63,488 bases of DNA from Bacteroidaceae bacterium (GTDB lineage Bacteria > Bacteroidota > Bacteroidia > Bacteroidales > Bacteroidaceae), in the NCBI GenBank assembly GCA_016280445.1, contig JAEEGS010000082.1, forward strand, positions 1 to 63,488. Reading direction: 5' to 3'. Positions 22,001 through 29,069 of this stretch are shown one piece after another; position 1 is the stretch's first letter; every line of letters begins with the position of its first letter. The notes beneath the pieces are model-generated. The model had not been told where the DNA came from, did no database searches, and saw nothing but the letters and a program-made list of their open reading frames with translations. The translations under genes and the position numbers were made by a program.

Positions 22001-22878
22001 AAGCTGATTTCAATTCGATGGATGCTGGTTCGCACACGAAGAACTATACCAACACCTTCCTGTGGGATTACTATTATAGTAAGGATGGCTATCAGGACAA
22101 GAATACAGATTTGTATCAGAAGCAGTATTACAGTTCTGCCTACTTGAGCAGTTTGTATCCTGTATCGAACTATCCATACGCTCAGGCTGGCACACCTTAT
22201 CTGGTGGGCTTCCCTGGTGCGACCTACTACGAGTTCGACCTGAGCGGCGAGTGGACCCCACAGAACCGCTATCAGGATAAGACAATCGCAAGCCCTGGCA
22301 AGCAGACTGTCACCTTTGTCTCTGAGCCAGGTACTACGATTGGTGTGAGCGACAATGAGATGGGTGGTGTGAAAGCAGGCTCTGACTTCACCTTCAAGCC
22401 CAACTACCTGAAGGAGACGCTGAAGGCTGTTCCAGAGGGGACTCCATCGGATTTGCCAAGGTGCTACTACCTCAATGATGTAGGTAATGCTTTTGTTGAC
22501 GATGGTGAAGGCGATATCACTGTATGGCCATTCCGTCCTTATTTGGAATATACAACTGGAGGAAGGGTCAAGAAGCAGAATGTCGTTAGACGGATTATCT
22601 TTGCTCAGGATGAGGATAACATCATATTTGATGAGAACGATCCAAGACAGGAAGAAGTTGGTGGTGAATTGAGAATCTACGTGAAGGATATTGTCATCGG
22701 AGTGACGTCCACTCTCCGTCATGATACCGACGTGCTCATCTTCAACACCAGCGGTCAGATCATCGGATCCTTCACCATCCACTCAGGCGAGACCATCGAG
22801 ACCCCAGTGCCCAACACAGGTGTCTATATCGTCCGTGCTGCTCGTGGCAAGTATAATAGAAAAGTAATAGTGAAATAA
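10084..22878 (+). CDS. Giant (4264-residue) YGGGN-repeat surface protein with T9SS sorting domain
   Basis: A signal peptide (MRRFITILFIGLLATIAAQG) is followed directly by repeats of the type GNVYGGGNxGxVxGNTxVxIxxG, which recur irregularly to about residue 2090. Each motif alternates a short hydrophobic strand, a Gly turn and a TxVxI strand, which is what a right-handed beta-solenoid would need. Residues about 2090-4190 are mostly non-repetitive, Tyr/Asp-rich, with a GLUG-like segment near 3440. The last 70 residues (from LRIYVKD) end in VLIFNTSGQIIGSF...GVYIVRAARGKYNRKVIVK-like sequence, a type A T9SS C-terminal domain (Por_Secre_tail). The protein should therefore be exported by Sec, carried across the outer membrane by T9SS, and attached to the surface. 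The function is unknown, but its place behind six fimbrial genes suggests adhesion or matrix. Confidence 0.8.
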   Translation: MRRFITILFIGLLATIAAQGQISIGGNVYGGGNAGDMTGNTKVSIHAGDINGVFGGARMANVSGNAFVNIDGEHASNNIFINNVYGGNDIAGTIGAGEDIPDELTEVLEGEETVETHPVKNAIDNSWSAFIRTSPTPLAANRLSLVVGSLFGGGNGDYYYDKEVTDTPEEGKTTHYIYRNKEDADADDAAVASVPSAERTRYIAMKVTDTGEVAFTKPELSKTYLEILGGCIAHLYGGGNNATVTENTTICINNNSPVLTETNVWPTLPESPTDDDITTYKAELAALAKKVGLSTYQSDLSSYAFNFARVFGGNNKAPMAIRPKWNLQAGTIRDIYSGGNQGAMTYERGILLPIDPVQSNALKIENVFGGCRIADVNPDKHHIPEEVIDGSVYPEGYAARVLIKGGDITNVYGGNDISGNIYGGNAVGIHSSIKGDVYGGGNGSYAYTDNEDLGKLKEFQDFYYPIPDGKTSVEALNAFRPNAEAVSIRVIGTETKKTVIGGAIYCGGNSATLSNSDPSKRATSQLKIGSYVIADKVFLGNNGANMVTDEMLEQYAGSMTVNDSENSSHTYDFSQMDLASELKDANGQTQFDKYMDGCAMMIEPEVVFDNIGEYQPYSTYFGSFYCGGNVGSMKIDGVMNVSFNDKVVIFDKVVGGSNEANVYEKNKTINGVETKLNAQYLGGLLGDPDGDGNKLILNFGGLKIQPKRWKIQRDANYAPILDANGNEQYALDSNGNRQLEWNTVDSREFDAVTQKYKPMAPVTTGTASESTPEDNTENDLYRRFYGGNVYGGCYSNGHVNGNVIINLNASLEDRKGDNAIFDQVEEVEGEAKLYGADSYKIIQRNTGVLISQQGMDPLGRALNVFGGGYGDDSEIWGSATINLNKGYTFQIFGGGEQGAIGKAISHVPDPNDPTRHNLEYEYDEKYSTYINLKDMDNHPGTYRRDIDDRDNVVDYEDMAEAEFIYGGAFEGLIAGSTHINLGNGRIFNSFAGSCNADILGHTETYVGRNSNSDEDLGFPWIRDHIYGGNDLGGRILGNGGESGNDCNFKHRVSSDILGQVYGYRAPGTNDDEDPGNTNPKVLTASAYTEYIQGRVEYIFGGCYGDYDYRESHYEKYAYTTGSEGTTDANLGTMRTDYHKPWMANAFVNFKPNSTARNAVARIYGAGQGHAYLHVSDAERDKMQDRSYVLIDVPQTLSNFTTMEVFGAGDYSGVGMRNEEATTRISGETTIEIVPAHNPTIAQTNADGVTASAVIDLVRGQIGAAYGGSFQQGVTRRTIVNVPEESTIQIGCIFGGAYGSNPYLPCDVYEAHVNYLTQSEDAYLIYNPLSKLTKGAIYGGNNYARRTLYGKINIEAPVRQKHHQYGMTNATVYGAGCGSLTWNEYTEVNLKNGAKVWEVYGGGEAGGVMSAESAQKYISDTIPYWPTEKDTDPKVQLTDAEWINAWSLGGGYDATTFADGYVNNNYAANTYTNLSNPLVREAEIDDRAYIASTDTKHYKRYNTNVIINKGAYVGNYAYGGGLGNEEDIFVGSGDVYGTTYIALLGGTVKKDLYAAGTSGSVYNIFRADFTASANAYIKGGTARNVYGGGWKGSVGYHVGGLDADYYNSSTGELLDIPGETHVVIGVLKDNLPTAIPEGETADYFFYNGIPAVERNAYGGGEGGAVWGTANITMNNGYIGYRYHTANESGWADVAATANIDERYEEKIVDETYKDDDGHFQDNKRLDDAGCIFGGGYIDNSSVDFTHVKMYGGHVRNALFGGGEIAAIGRGIITETKVEGKAVRSLQGIYRPGKTHLQLFDGHVHRNVFGGGRGYNNLGESGKLFSDGYVFGQTSVYIHGGEIGTEKELIAGNGNVFGGGDIGYVYSAYEYEDAQRHKLPRKGVKDGVRFDGDGMYQGYYYEHDWSDNGNFIKYLSGAENASGNERKLTEDCKVVVEPYCKAKTNVSYTIKYNKGQVVSDNNLEYLESINSSLLTGSIDAYGKVTVDGGISFDRSFTAGQYVPTSALNTLGSKTDSKWEELEANTNDDGIIIHNAVFAGGNTSSRGSDQEAAYANTTSVYGNVTASIHDVYHRDLITIGTGHIGGLYGDGNLTLVDGYRGLNITNYGTDYHYLYEEKKWNELTIGQYNNLLDREKDYYELRYKCVQKCTDDDGTIYYPKDANHTNASTLTRDDILTLFAKQPDMFTTDGDLNTIPNPAFWEQNGVCSIYAGRILNTIQRADFCGVFGSRMVMQGAQDRVPEVVDYTKYTINRVREVSLNKKMSVAPSDAAGSFHGNYFGIYSVVNYLGALTSDFDFGDQGTDTDAHDAAGKYTDNNGKDQPYTGDVGTGDKRTSDNINTGTYGPQYENQTFYGWKRFHHGDRERNNGNSHNKVALASGVYLEITTEESTGKDLYEKVWGPITGVVELDLINVQQGMGGGFVYAKNIHGKRSKTDHTNTTLTALNAGAVTRWDYTYEEPSTTSDAADLHQRDWQTSGNFVHSTQTIIDDCYNVSNRYKGPNRVPAHYWYIRGSVYVYDQYISAYTGATNAYSEMVDLPLTITAASHGTMKLLNVQPNRYAYYNTNGAKLSGDQKLIINDVEYKLNDPISYWDWYKLTSAERGLFEPVTYVSIAKYKYNETADNEFPADAVLLPADYETIKTNAHHKVDNEGHEVTDENDKPILQLWDVENGKYVLADSIIRLSNNLSHDTGYILTYKVNNPTDWDTWYTEYRDNSNNDAVVREKKQNQNGLAVEYDESNQSQKGPNEGPTYRLKNSDGELLGQRAYKISDLISKDVKTTYDAIPTGQIPTTGQATFVPAYVATAETDIQRGESGQQQTVHLHKGATMSATEASGVSNVAEALICTKTIKLDGTDNIYINSVMTETERNTHLDNVKSAITTLVTAINTVLTANGIDNIDADAISNINTLTPAQLNKITPLQKKELSDLLTRKKDIINNIVPAYYCTVPGLYGGDYYASGINYRGLEAWSSMSEDDRKKFIFNYDAFDLLTDPNYSGTEGEKYQYDGATYDSVNDKINPFSTEAQAQTNPAGYSLEKPVDYTATYNGSTNDKTDGDGKQYLETDVVDGGKVYIGAELTREQFESLPNYQRYYTPLTVTSSDVANGKTCTFYVVNTPLMIGPTPYTVGNIISEDDYQELVAKDELLEEGKPKVTVITYTESGTHYFCREDYDDVLVGKVITSTEYENLTNLQKGFTIHGIAPTEVSTLYVSRFSDINDLSTEKIITVIYEYNYEESDVSGLHITPVTERHVLNIHINFKTGAPIVEDISAPEIILPGHLLSLLPPNVIEGASPIQGGGWELYKTESDADNHNGVEYIPDIDQLYWYQNGYWLRYYALSHIGGKTYSNKVQVSVANYHDLKDVMDDKSHHYYVDNPEVKRDPKIYINDSENGVDQLKSLFDLSMLTTTPTGDLEGHAQLNEQVRACQNLEFFMRTNVNHTGDWTPIANGSLECFEGTLHGDGYTVNGLNKSLFGHLCGNVYNLGVTGSFTSAGVADTGKGYVENCWINTTGTPDGSVYAVFGDPTAGDGAKQIVNSYYQEGKNYKTAPDNHGLAKAKPEAAFYNGEVAYDLNGFYLFKRYWDHDNASGDGYTEYKYYTDVTDPTTGRLVPQTEYYGSNITYCSSGYKYDDDDNSSTPLVAIRYVEDRYADGDFRFAAGEIQLTDERLYHDNGQTKFYPIWPDDYLFFGQTLTYGWDESRPHQDVPSHQEKDDYGRLLATDMSNRVYRAPAYYRSKNMGVVHYNPWATLAAYSAPKTASDTNLKPAYPNMTAVDFAGHNDKPWSLGPEGESSTFYPPLLDDDGLIGIANRGETPNLLVYAPSATDNQPTYDVLNGYFIGTSPNRTEPVYSEYTESSDKYDDGKDYGRVYTASTSTIHGHLVQSNLKTTTDHLLVDKEEFNCPIGYDMGNGYRMWYQRIPANFVDRSTGWEGISLPFTVEIVTTQDKGELTHFYQSSKKGHEYWLRSYAGNVKDTDEASVKKADFNSMDAGSHTKNYTNTFLWDYYYSKDGYQDKNTDLYQKQYYSSAYLSSLYPVSNYPYAQAGTPYLVGFPGATYYEFDLSGEWTPQNRYQDKTIASPGKQTVTFVSEPGTTIGVSDNEMGGVKAGSDFTFKPNYLKETLKAVPEGTPSDLPRCYYLNDVGNAFVDDGEGDITVWPFRPYLEYTTGGRVKKQNVVRRIIFAQDEDNIIFDENDPRQEEVGGELRIYVKDIVIGVTSTLRHDTDVLIFNTSGQIIGSFTIHSGETIETPVPNTGVYIVRAARGKYNRKVIVK

Positions 22879-22900
22879 AACTGCGGATTGAACTGATAAT

Positions 22901-25900
22901 ATGAAACAAGATATCATTCAAAATATGAATAAGGAATATAAACATAGCGAGGAAGATGCAAGGGAGATACAAAGCTGTTGGCAAGCTCTAGGCAGGCTCA
23001 TGAGTAAGCTTAGGAGCAGCCTAGAGTATGGCTATAACGAGTTTACGACTCGTCGGTTACGAGCTTACGGTTCGTCGGTCACAAGCTTACGGCTCGTCGT
23101 AACCCTGCTCCTGATGATGGTGTTGGGAGTGAATAGTGCGTGGGCTGCAACAATAGATTTTAATTTGCCTAATGGATACTATTATTTGGGTAACGAAGCA
23201 AATAATAATAGTGTTCCCCAATATAATAGCTCCGATTTTACGGCAAACTATTATATGTGTCCTGCCTCTGGAACTGAAAATGCACAGAATTATCTTGGAG
23301 GGGATGCGACCAAGCCTTTGATAACAACATTTAAGAGTTTCTCAGATAATAGTAAGAATAAAGGAAAAACCTACTCATGGGCTGTTTGGTATATAGAAGC
23401 AGCGACAGGTGATAATGCGGGATATTTTTACATCAGACATAGAGATACTGAAAAGTATCTTGTAGCAAACGATAACACATCTCCTACAGCAACACGTAGA
23501 AGGGTCAATCTTGGTCCTACTACCAAGCCAGAGGGGAACGATGGCTTATTCAAGATTCAGAGTGATGATAATGGAGTTACCTATTATATCTATCCAAAGG
23601 AGAAATGCTCTGGTGACAATAAATATTTGAGTCCATCGAATGGCAACAAAGACCAATTGGATGCAAATAGCGCCAATTCTAATACGGGTGGTATTTTGGG
23701 TTTTTATAATGAAAAGGTTAAAAACTCCGCTTGGCATTTTGTAAAAGCACAATGTGACGAACCCACTATCGCCTATAATAATACCACTGGTGATGTGACT
23801 ATAACCAGTACAGAGGGCGCAACGATTTATTATACGACCGATGGTTCTACAACGCCAGACCCGGATAATGCAGGAGGAGAAAACCCTACGAAGGTGTATG
23901 ACTCCAGTAACAAACCAACAATCTCTGCACCAACTACTTTCAAAGCCATTGCGGTTAAAATAAATTTATTGAATTCAGAGGTGGCAACGCAAACCATCGA
24001 AAAACTGGTCAGTCCCTCCGTAAGTTTCGATGATGCCACCCAAAAGGTTATTGTTACAACAAATAGTGAAGTAGAGGGAACTACAAACGTTTATACTACA
24101 GATGGAAATGATCCAACTCCCAGTTCTACAGCATACAGTGAGGGCATATCACTAACGGAAACTTCTACTATCAAGGCAATGACTGTGAAGGAGGGATACA
24201 TCAATTCGGATCCTGTTTCATTAACTGTTACAAAATTGGATACTTCGCCAACCATCACCATATCTGGCAGCACTGTCACATTGTCTTGTAGTGACCCAGA
24301 TGCAACTATCTATTATGTGACAGACGGTACGACACCCACACAGGAATCAACGCCATATATTGAACCTTTCTCTTTGGTTGGAGACCAGAAGTTCACAATC
24401 AAGGTCACAGCAACAAAGGCAGGATTCCTGAATTCCGATGTAGCAGAGCAAGTGATAGATAACCGTACTACCATACCCGTTCCAACCATCACATATACAG
24501 GCAATACTGTAACCATCACGGCAAGTGATATAGGTGATGAAATCTATTACACTACAGATGGATCTACCCCCACAACTTCTACAGCAACTCATTTCACCAC
24601 TTCTGGAACGTTCAATCTAGAAAATGGCAGTAGCTATACAATTAAAGCCATAGCTTCCAATGGGAACATCAGTTCTGCAGAAGCAACTGAGACTGTTGAT
24701 TTGACGGATTCAGGCTATGCTGGCATCTATTACATTCAAAGCAGCAATCGTGAATATTTTATGTATCCAGTAGGCGGCGAAAGCACATACGTTAAAACGG
24801 CTAAGAATTCGGATAAGAATGCTATCTGGAAAATAGAAAGGGTAGGCGACTACTATCGCATCATTCATTACGAGGACAATAAATACTTGGTGGCAGAAGA
24901 TGCAACAGTAGAAACCAACACGGTGTCACTTGTTGAGACAGGCAGTCCAGGTGAGAGCGCCCTGTTTGAGATTACGCGCAAGAGTGGCAGCGAGACAGAT
25001 ATTTTTGACCAAATCATCCTGTTCAGACCCAAAGCAGCAGCCAACGCAAGTGGTCATATCTATCTGAATACAACTTCAGGTAATAATGGAACAAACACCA
25101 TAGGACTTTGGAATAATACCGGCAGCTCGGAATGGAGGTTGGGAAAAGTTCCTTTAAGTCCTACTTTCACAGTGGCAGATATTAAAGTAACGATGGCAAA
25201 TACCTTAGGTGATGTATATTACACCATTGATGGGTCAACACCCACCACTTCTTCAACAAAAGGAAAGTCTGTGACCCTGAATTACGGACCATCATATACT
25301 GTAAAGGCCATCAGTATCTATACAGATCCAAAATCAGGTGAAGCATGGCAATCGGATGTTGCGAGTAAAAGTGTAAAAGTGGATTTGTTAGCACCTTTAT
25401 TCTCTGTATCCGGAAACACGGTGCAGCTAAGAAGCCCGCAGGAAGGTGTGTCTTTCCGATATACGGTTGATGATGCCATTACCCTGACTGCTACAACGGG
25501 TGAAGCATATAATAACACCACAGGCATTGTATTGACAAATGGTAATGTGTACACTCTTAGGGCTTTAGCTTATAATACTGTTTCTGGTACTAACTATCCG
25601 TCTGCCATCAGTACTATTGAAGTCGATTTGCGTGAAGCTACTGAGATAACCAGCCTTGCAGGTATTGTCAGTCCAACGGGCAATTATAAGTTGGCGAGCA
25701 GTTTTACTGCGACAGGCACTCCCTCAAACAGTATTGGCACAAGCTCTAATCCTTTTAAAGGAACTATTGATGGTCAGCTCAATGAGTTAAGCCTCTCCCA
25801 ACCTTTGTTTGACTATGTGGAAGATGCCATTATTAAGAATGTGATTGTCAGCAATGCAACTATCAGCACCAGCGGTAATGCCGGAGCCATAGCTAACAAT

Positions 25901-28900
25901 GCATCGGGTGCAACCCGTATTTATAACTGTGGAATCAAGGGCGGCACGGTAAGCGGTAGTGCCTATACTGGTGGTCTTGTTGGTTTGCTCGACGGTTCTG
26001 CGCGTGTTATCAATTGCTACAGCTATGCTGATATCACAGGGGGTAGCTATGTGGGGGGTATTGTGGGATATAACAACGTGGCTACTACTTCTGCCAATCT
26101 CAAGACTATGGTGATGAACTGCATTTTCTATGGCGACATCACTGGCGGTTCCAACAAGGCCCCTGTCTATAATGGACAGATTATTACAAATGTTGCAAAT
26201 AATGGCGTGAGCAATTTCAACTATTTCTGTGCGGAAGCTTTATACGTACAGAATCGGCAGATTGATACATACAACTGCGCCCTGATGGCAGAGAAACGAT
26301 TCTTACAGCGCTTTGAGTTTTTCCGCCACCTGCTCAACAGCAATCGTGAGTTGGCAGCCTGGTGGGCTACGGGCAATATGAATAAAGACCAGATGATGAA
26401 ATGGGTGATGGAACCGTCACAAATCAGCAGTGATACGCCATACCCCATCCTCAAGACTCCAGACTATTACCCATCGGTTGTGAATTTTGATGCTGAAAAT
26501 GCTACTACAACATCCGAACATAACAAGGGAGGTAAATTGGGTACACTGACGATTAATATTCAGAAGGGTAGTGGCGGTGCTCAGTTCGGAGCTCCCACTG
26601 GAGCAGAGATTATTACCCCGTCGCTCACGCTCAATATCACCGACAAAGACCCAGACCATTTCAATTTCAACTACTACAAGGTGCAACTGCCCTATTACAA
26701 CGATGTGGGTACGATGAACTACACCGGCAACCGCGTGGTGACAGGCTGGAAGATTGTACAAATCAATGGTGGCACAACTGGTTCTCTCACCACAGGTGCA
26801 GATGTGACATTCAAAGCAGATGGTAGCATTGATAAGATGCCATATAACTTCGCAGACCGCAAATGTACTGCTAAAGACCTTTACAACAGCAGTACAAATA
26901 AGCGTGTATTCAATCAGGGGGCTTATTGGGACGTGCCCGAGGGAGTGACATCAATCACGATTGAACCCTATTGGGGAAAGGCTGTTTATCTGGCCGATGA
27001 GTACGCGGATATTGTGTATGATACTTCTATGACATCAGCACATCAAGTTCCTAATGTTGGTGGTGGACAACAGTATGTTAACGGCATGTCTAAATTTAAT
27101 GGGCAGTTTGTATACACCTCCATGAGTAATGCTATCGCAAGTTCGGGATCTGCACTATATTCAGGCATTGCTGAGGGAACCAGAAAGGGTCACACCGTTT
27201 ATGATTATGCCGTAGTGCTTGTGGGCAATTATCACCATATTGCTTCTATAGAAGCAGGTGAAAGCAAACCCTATACCGTCACCTCTGTCGATTTGGATGG
27301 TGACAACGAGCCGGACTATTCTTTCATACTTCGTTTTAATGGCCGTACAGTTTTCCATCCCGTGAGATATGACTTTCTGAATTTGATAGGTCTCGGTATG
27401 GCTCAGAAATCCACTGGTGGTCCAGGTTCCTACAACTTTGGTATCATGCAGCCAAAATATTGGTTTGAGGTGACCAACACTGCCCTGTTCCGTGTTACTC
27501 AGTTTGAGTACGACCTTACAGGCCGAGGGGCTTATCCTATCATTATCCATGGTGGTGTTTTCGAACAATGGGTTGCTGCACAAAATAATACTCCAGGCAA
27601 TAAAATCCCTTATTTCCACATAGGTGGTAATGCATGGTTCAAAGAATTCCAGCTCGGTGTCCATCAGGACAACGATGGTGCTTGTTTGCATTCTCCTATA
27701 TCCATCACTGGAGGCGATTTCGGGAGTGTACATCTCACCAATCTCTATAAAGCCATTACCAATTTCAGGGAAGATAATGCTGAATGTTATATCAATGGTG
27801 GCCGATTTGGTGCTATAGCAGGTGCAGGGATGGAAGGCATCGGAAAGCCCAATGGGGCTGACAATACAGGTAATATTTTTTGGCAGATAGACAATGCTGA
27901 CATCGATGAATTCTATGGCGGAGGTATCAATGCTGTAAAACCAGTTCGAGGTAACATCAGGACTTATATATCTAACAGCCGTGTCGGTATCTTTTGTGGA
28001 GGTCCCAAGTTTGGCGATATGTCGGCTAATAAGACAGTCATTACTACTGCAACAAATTGTACATTTGGAATCTATTTCGGTGCTGGTTACGGGGGAACAT
28101 CTTATAGTCGGTTTGCACCGAAAAACTATAGTGATATAAAAGAAAATGGAGCCAATGGATGGGGTAACATAGATTGGAATGCTTGGGTTAATGGTACAGC
28201 CTATCCTAATGGAGGTAATTATGGCGGATACAACCAGGATTATAACTCAGGACGTGGTGGCGTTTCTACACAAATTGATTATCAGTTCCTGCCCATGTCT
28301 GGTAATGAGAGCAATGTGATGCGTATTTTCCTTGATTATGCATCCTTCTCATTGGCTACCACTCACAGTGTTACCTCTACTCTTACAGGTTGCACCATCA
28401 CGGGAAACTTCTATGGTGGCGGAAGCTTAGGTAAGGTTAGTGGACCAGTCACCTCTACTCTCGATAATTGTACGGTGAAAGGAAACGTCTTCGGTGCAGG
28501 CTACTCTGCAAGTCTCCCTTCTGTTGATGTGATGAATAAAGGAGGTTTTATCACCCCACCATATTATGACTCAAATCTTGGTGTCTATCTGGAGGCAGAA
28601 CTCCCTGCAAGCGTTCCATATACTTGGGAGCATAGAGACGAGGTCAACTCTACAGCAACGGCTATTGATACTGATAATCATAAGCTCTTCACCACAGTGA
28701 ATCTGGACAAGTCTAACCTCGGCTCTGTAGCAGGAAACGTCATCCTTACCATTAAAGGCAATAGCGTAATAGGTACCAAAGGTGACGACACTAAAGGCAA
28801 TGTCTTTGGTGGTGGTGAGCAGAGCTACGTCACTAAGTCCAAGGACAACCAAGGTAATCCAGTGGCAAATACCGGCAACACCGCCGTCAACCTACAGGGA

Positions 28901-29008
28901 AACACCGAGGTGCTTGGCAATGTCTATGGCGGTGGAGATAATGGTGTTGTAGAAGGCAGCACGACGGTGAATATTGAGGATGAGGAAGAAGAACCGGCAG
29001 AGCCGTAG
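22901..29008 (+). CDS. Giant (2035-residue) multidomain surface protein with CHB_HEX_C, GLUG and YGGGN repeats
   Basis: The hydrophobic signal segment is displaced to residues 64-80 (cleavage near SAWA-ATI, residue 82), leaving an unusual 63-residue N-terminal extension. The mature part begins with two regions resembling beta-trefoil/ricin-like folds (IRHRDTEKYLV and IIHYEDNKYLV). Interleaved are about five chitobiase C-terminal-type repeats with the core YYTTDGSTPT (starts near 23826, 24082, 24306, 24538, 25205). A GLUG segment follows (TGGLVGLLDGSARVINCYSY, near 26000), then VYGGGN/VFGGG motifs from about 27900. It ends in an acidic stretch (EDEEEEPAEP) with no sorting domain. It lies 22 bp behind the first giant and is probably co-translated or co-regulated with it. 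The acidic end may be a truncation created by the mobile element that follows. Confidence 0.75.
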   Translation: MKQDIIQNMNKEYKHSEEDAREIQSCWQALGRLMSKLRSSLEYGYNEFTTRRLRAYGSSVTSLRLVVTLLLMMVLGVNSAWAATIDFNLPNGYYYLGNEANNNSVPQYNSSDFTANYYMCPASGTENAQNYLGGDATKPLITTFKSFSDNSKNKGKTYSWAVWYIEAATGDNAGYFYIRHRDTEKYLVANDNTSPTATRRRVNLGPTTKPEGNDGLFKIQSDDNGVTYYIYPKEKCSGDNKYLSPSNGNKDQLDANSANSNTGGILGFYNEKVKNSAWHFVKAQCDEPTIAYNNTTGDVTITSTEGATIYYTTDGSTTPDPDNAGGENPTKVYDSSNKPTISAPTTFKAIAVKINLLNSEVATQTIEKLVSPSVSFDDATQKVIVTTNSEVEGTTNVYTTDGNDPTPSSTAYSEGISLTETSTIKAMTVKEGYINSDPVSLTVTKLDTSPTITISGSTVTLSCSDPDATIYYVTDGTTPTQESTPYIEPFSLVGDQKFTIKVTATKAGFLNSDVAEQVIDNRTTIPVPTITYTGNTVTITASDIGDEIYYTTDGSTPTTSTATHFTTSGTFNLENGSSYTIKAIASNGNISSAEATETVDLTDSGYAGIYYIQSSNREYFMYPVGGESTYVKTAKNSDKNAIWKIERVGDYYRIIHYEDNKYLVAEDATVETNTVSLVETGSPGESALFEITRKSGSETDIFDQIILFRPKAAANASGHIYLNTTSGNNGTNTIGLWNNTGSSEWRLGKVPLSPTFTVADIKVTMANTLGDVYYTIDGSTPTTSSTKGKSVTLNYGPSYTVKAISIYTDPKSGEAWQSDVASKSVKVDLLAPLFSVSGNTVQLRSPQEGVSFRYTVDDAITLTATTGEAYNNTTGIVLTNGNVYTLRALAYNTVSGTNYPSAISTIEVDLREATEITSLAGIVSPTGNYKLASSFTATGTPSNSIGTSSNPFKGTIDGQLNELSLSQPLFDYVEDAIIKNVIVSNATISTSGNAGAIANNASGATRIYNCGIKGGTVSGSAYTGGLVGLLDGSARVINCYSYADITGGSYVGGIVGYNNVATTSANLKTMVMNCIFYGDITGGSNKAPVYNGQIITNVANNGVSNFNYFCAEALYVQNRQIDTYNCALMAEKRFLQRFEFFRHLLNSNRELAAWWATGNMNKDQMMKWVMEPSQISSDTPYPILKTPDYYPSVVNFDAENATTTSEHNKGGKLGTLTINIQKGSGGAQFGAPTGAEIITPSLTLNITDKDPDHFNFNYYKVQLPYYNDVGTMNYTGNRVVTGWKIVQINGGTTGSLTTGADVTFKADGSIDKMPYNFADRKCTAKDLYNSSTNKRVFNQGAYWDVPEGVTSITIEPYWGKAVYLADEYADIVYDTSMTSAHQVPNVGGGQQYVNGMSKFNGQFVYTSMSNAIASSGSALYSGIAEGTRKGHTVYDYAVVLVGNYHHIASIEAGESKPYTVTSVDLDGDNEPDYSFILRFNGRTVFHPVRYDFLNLIGLGMAQKSTGGPGSYNFGIMQPKYWFEVTNTALFRVTQFEYDLTGRGAYPIIIHGGVFEQWVAAQNNTPGNKIPYFHIGGNAWFKEFQLGVHQDNDGACLHSPISITGGDFGSVHLTNLYKAITNFREDNAECYINGGRFGAIAGAGMEGIGKPNGADNTGNIFWQIDNADIDEFYGGGINAVKPVRGNIRTYISNSRVGIFCGGPKFGDMSANKTVITTATNCTFGIYFGAGYGGTSYSRFAPKNYSDIKENGANGWGNIDWNAWVNGTAYPNGGNYGGYNQDYNSGRGGVSTQIDYQFLPMSGNESNVMRIFLDYASFSLATTHSVTSTLTGCTITGNFYGGGSLGKVSGPVTSTLDNCTVKGNVFGAGYSASLPSVDVMNKGGFITPPYYDSNLGVYLEAELPASVPYTWEHRDEVNSTATAIDTDNHKLFTTVNLDKSNLGSVAGNVILTIKGNSVIGTKGDDTKGNVFGGGEQSYVTKSKDNQGNPVANTGNTAVNLQGNTEVLGNVYGGGDNGVVEGSTTVNIEDEEEEPAEP
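23050..23100. repeat. 22-bp tandem repeat inside the N-terminal extension
   Basis: Two near-identical 22-bp units (23050-23071 and 23072-23093) are followed by a 7-base partial third copy. The first contains the small palindrome CTCGT...ACGAG. The unit length is not a multiple of three, so the encoded residues differ between copies, which suggests an intergenic-type element captured in frame. Confidence 0.7.
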
Positions 29009-29049
29009 TGCAGATGTGGTGTTTAAATAGAACAGCGGTAGAACCGCTG
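28995..29049. repeat. Two REP-like hairpins next to the transposase gene
   Basis: CGGC-AGA-GCCG (28995-29005) and CAGCGGT-AGA-ACCGCTG (29033-29049) are perfect stems sharing the same AGA loop, and each is associated with a GTAG tetranucleotide. HUH enzymes of the REP-associated family act on short hairpins of this kind. The first hairpin overlaps the last codons of the preceding giant gene. Confidence 0.5.
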
Positions 29050-29069
29050 GGCACAAGAGAGATAGAAAA

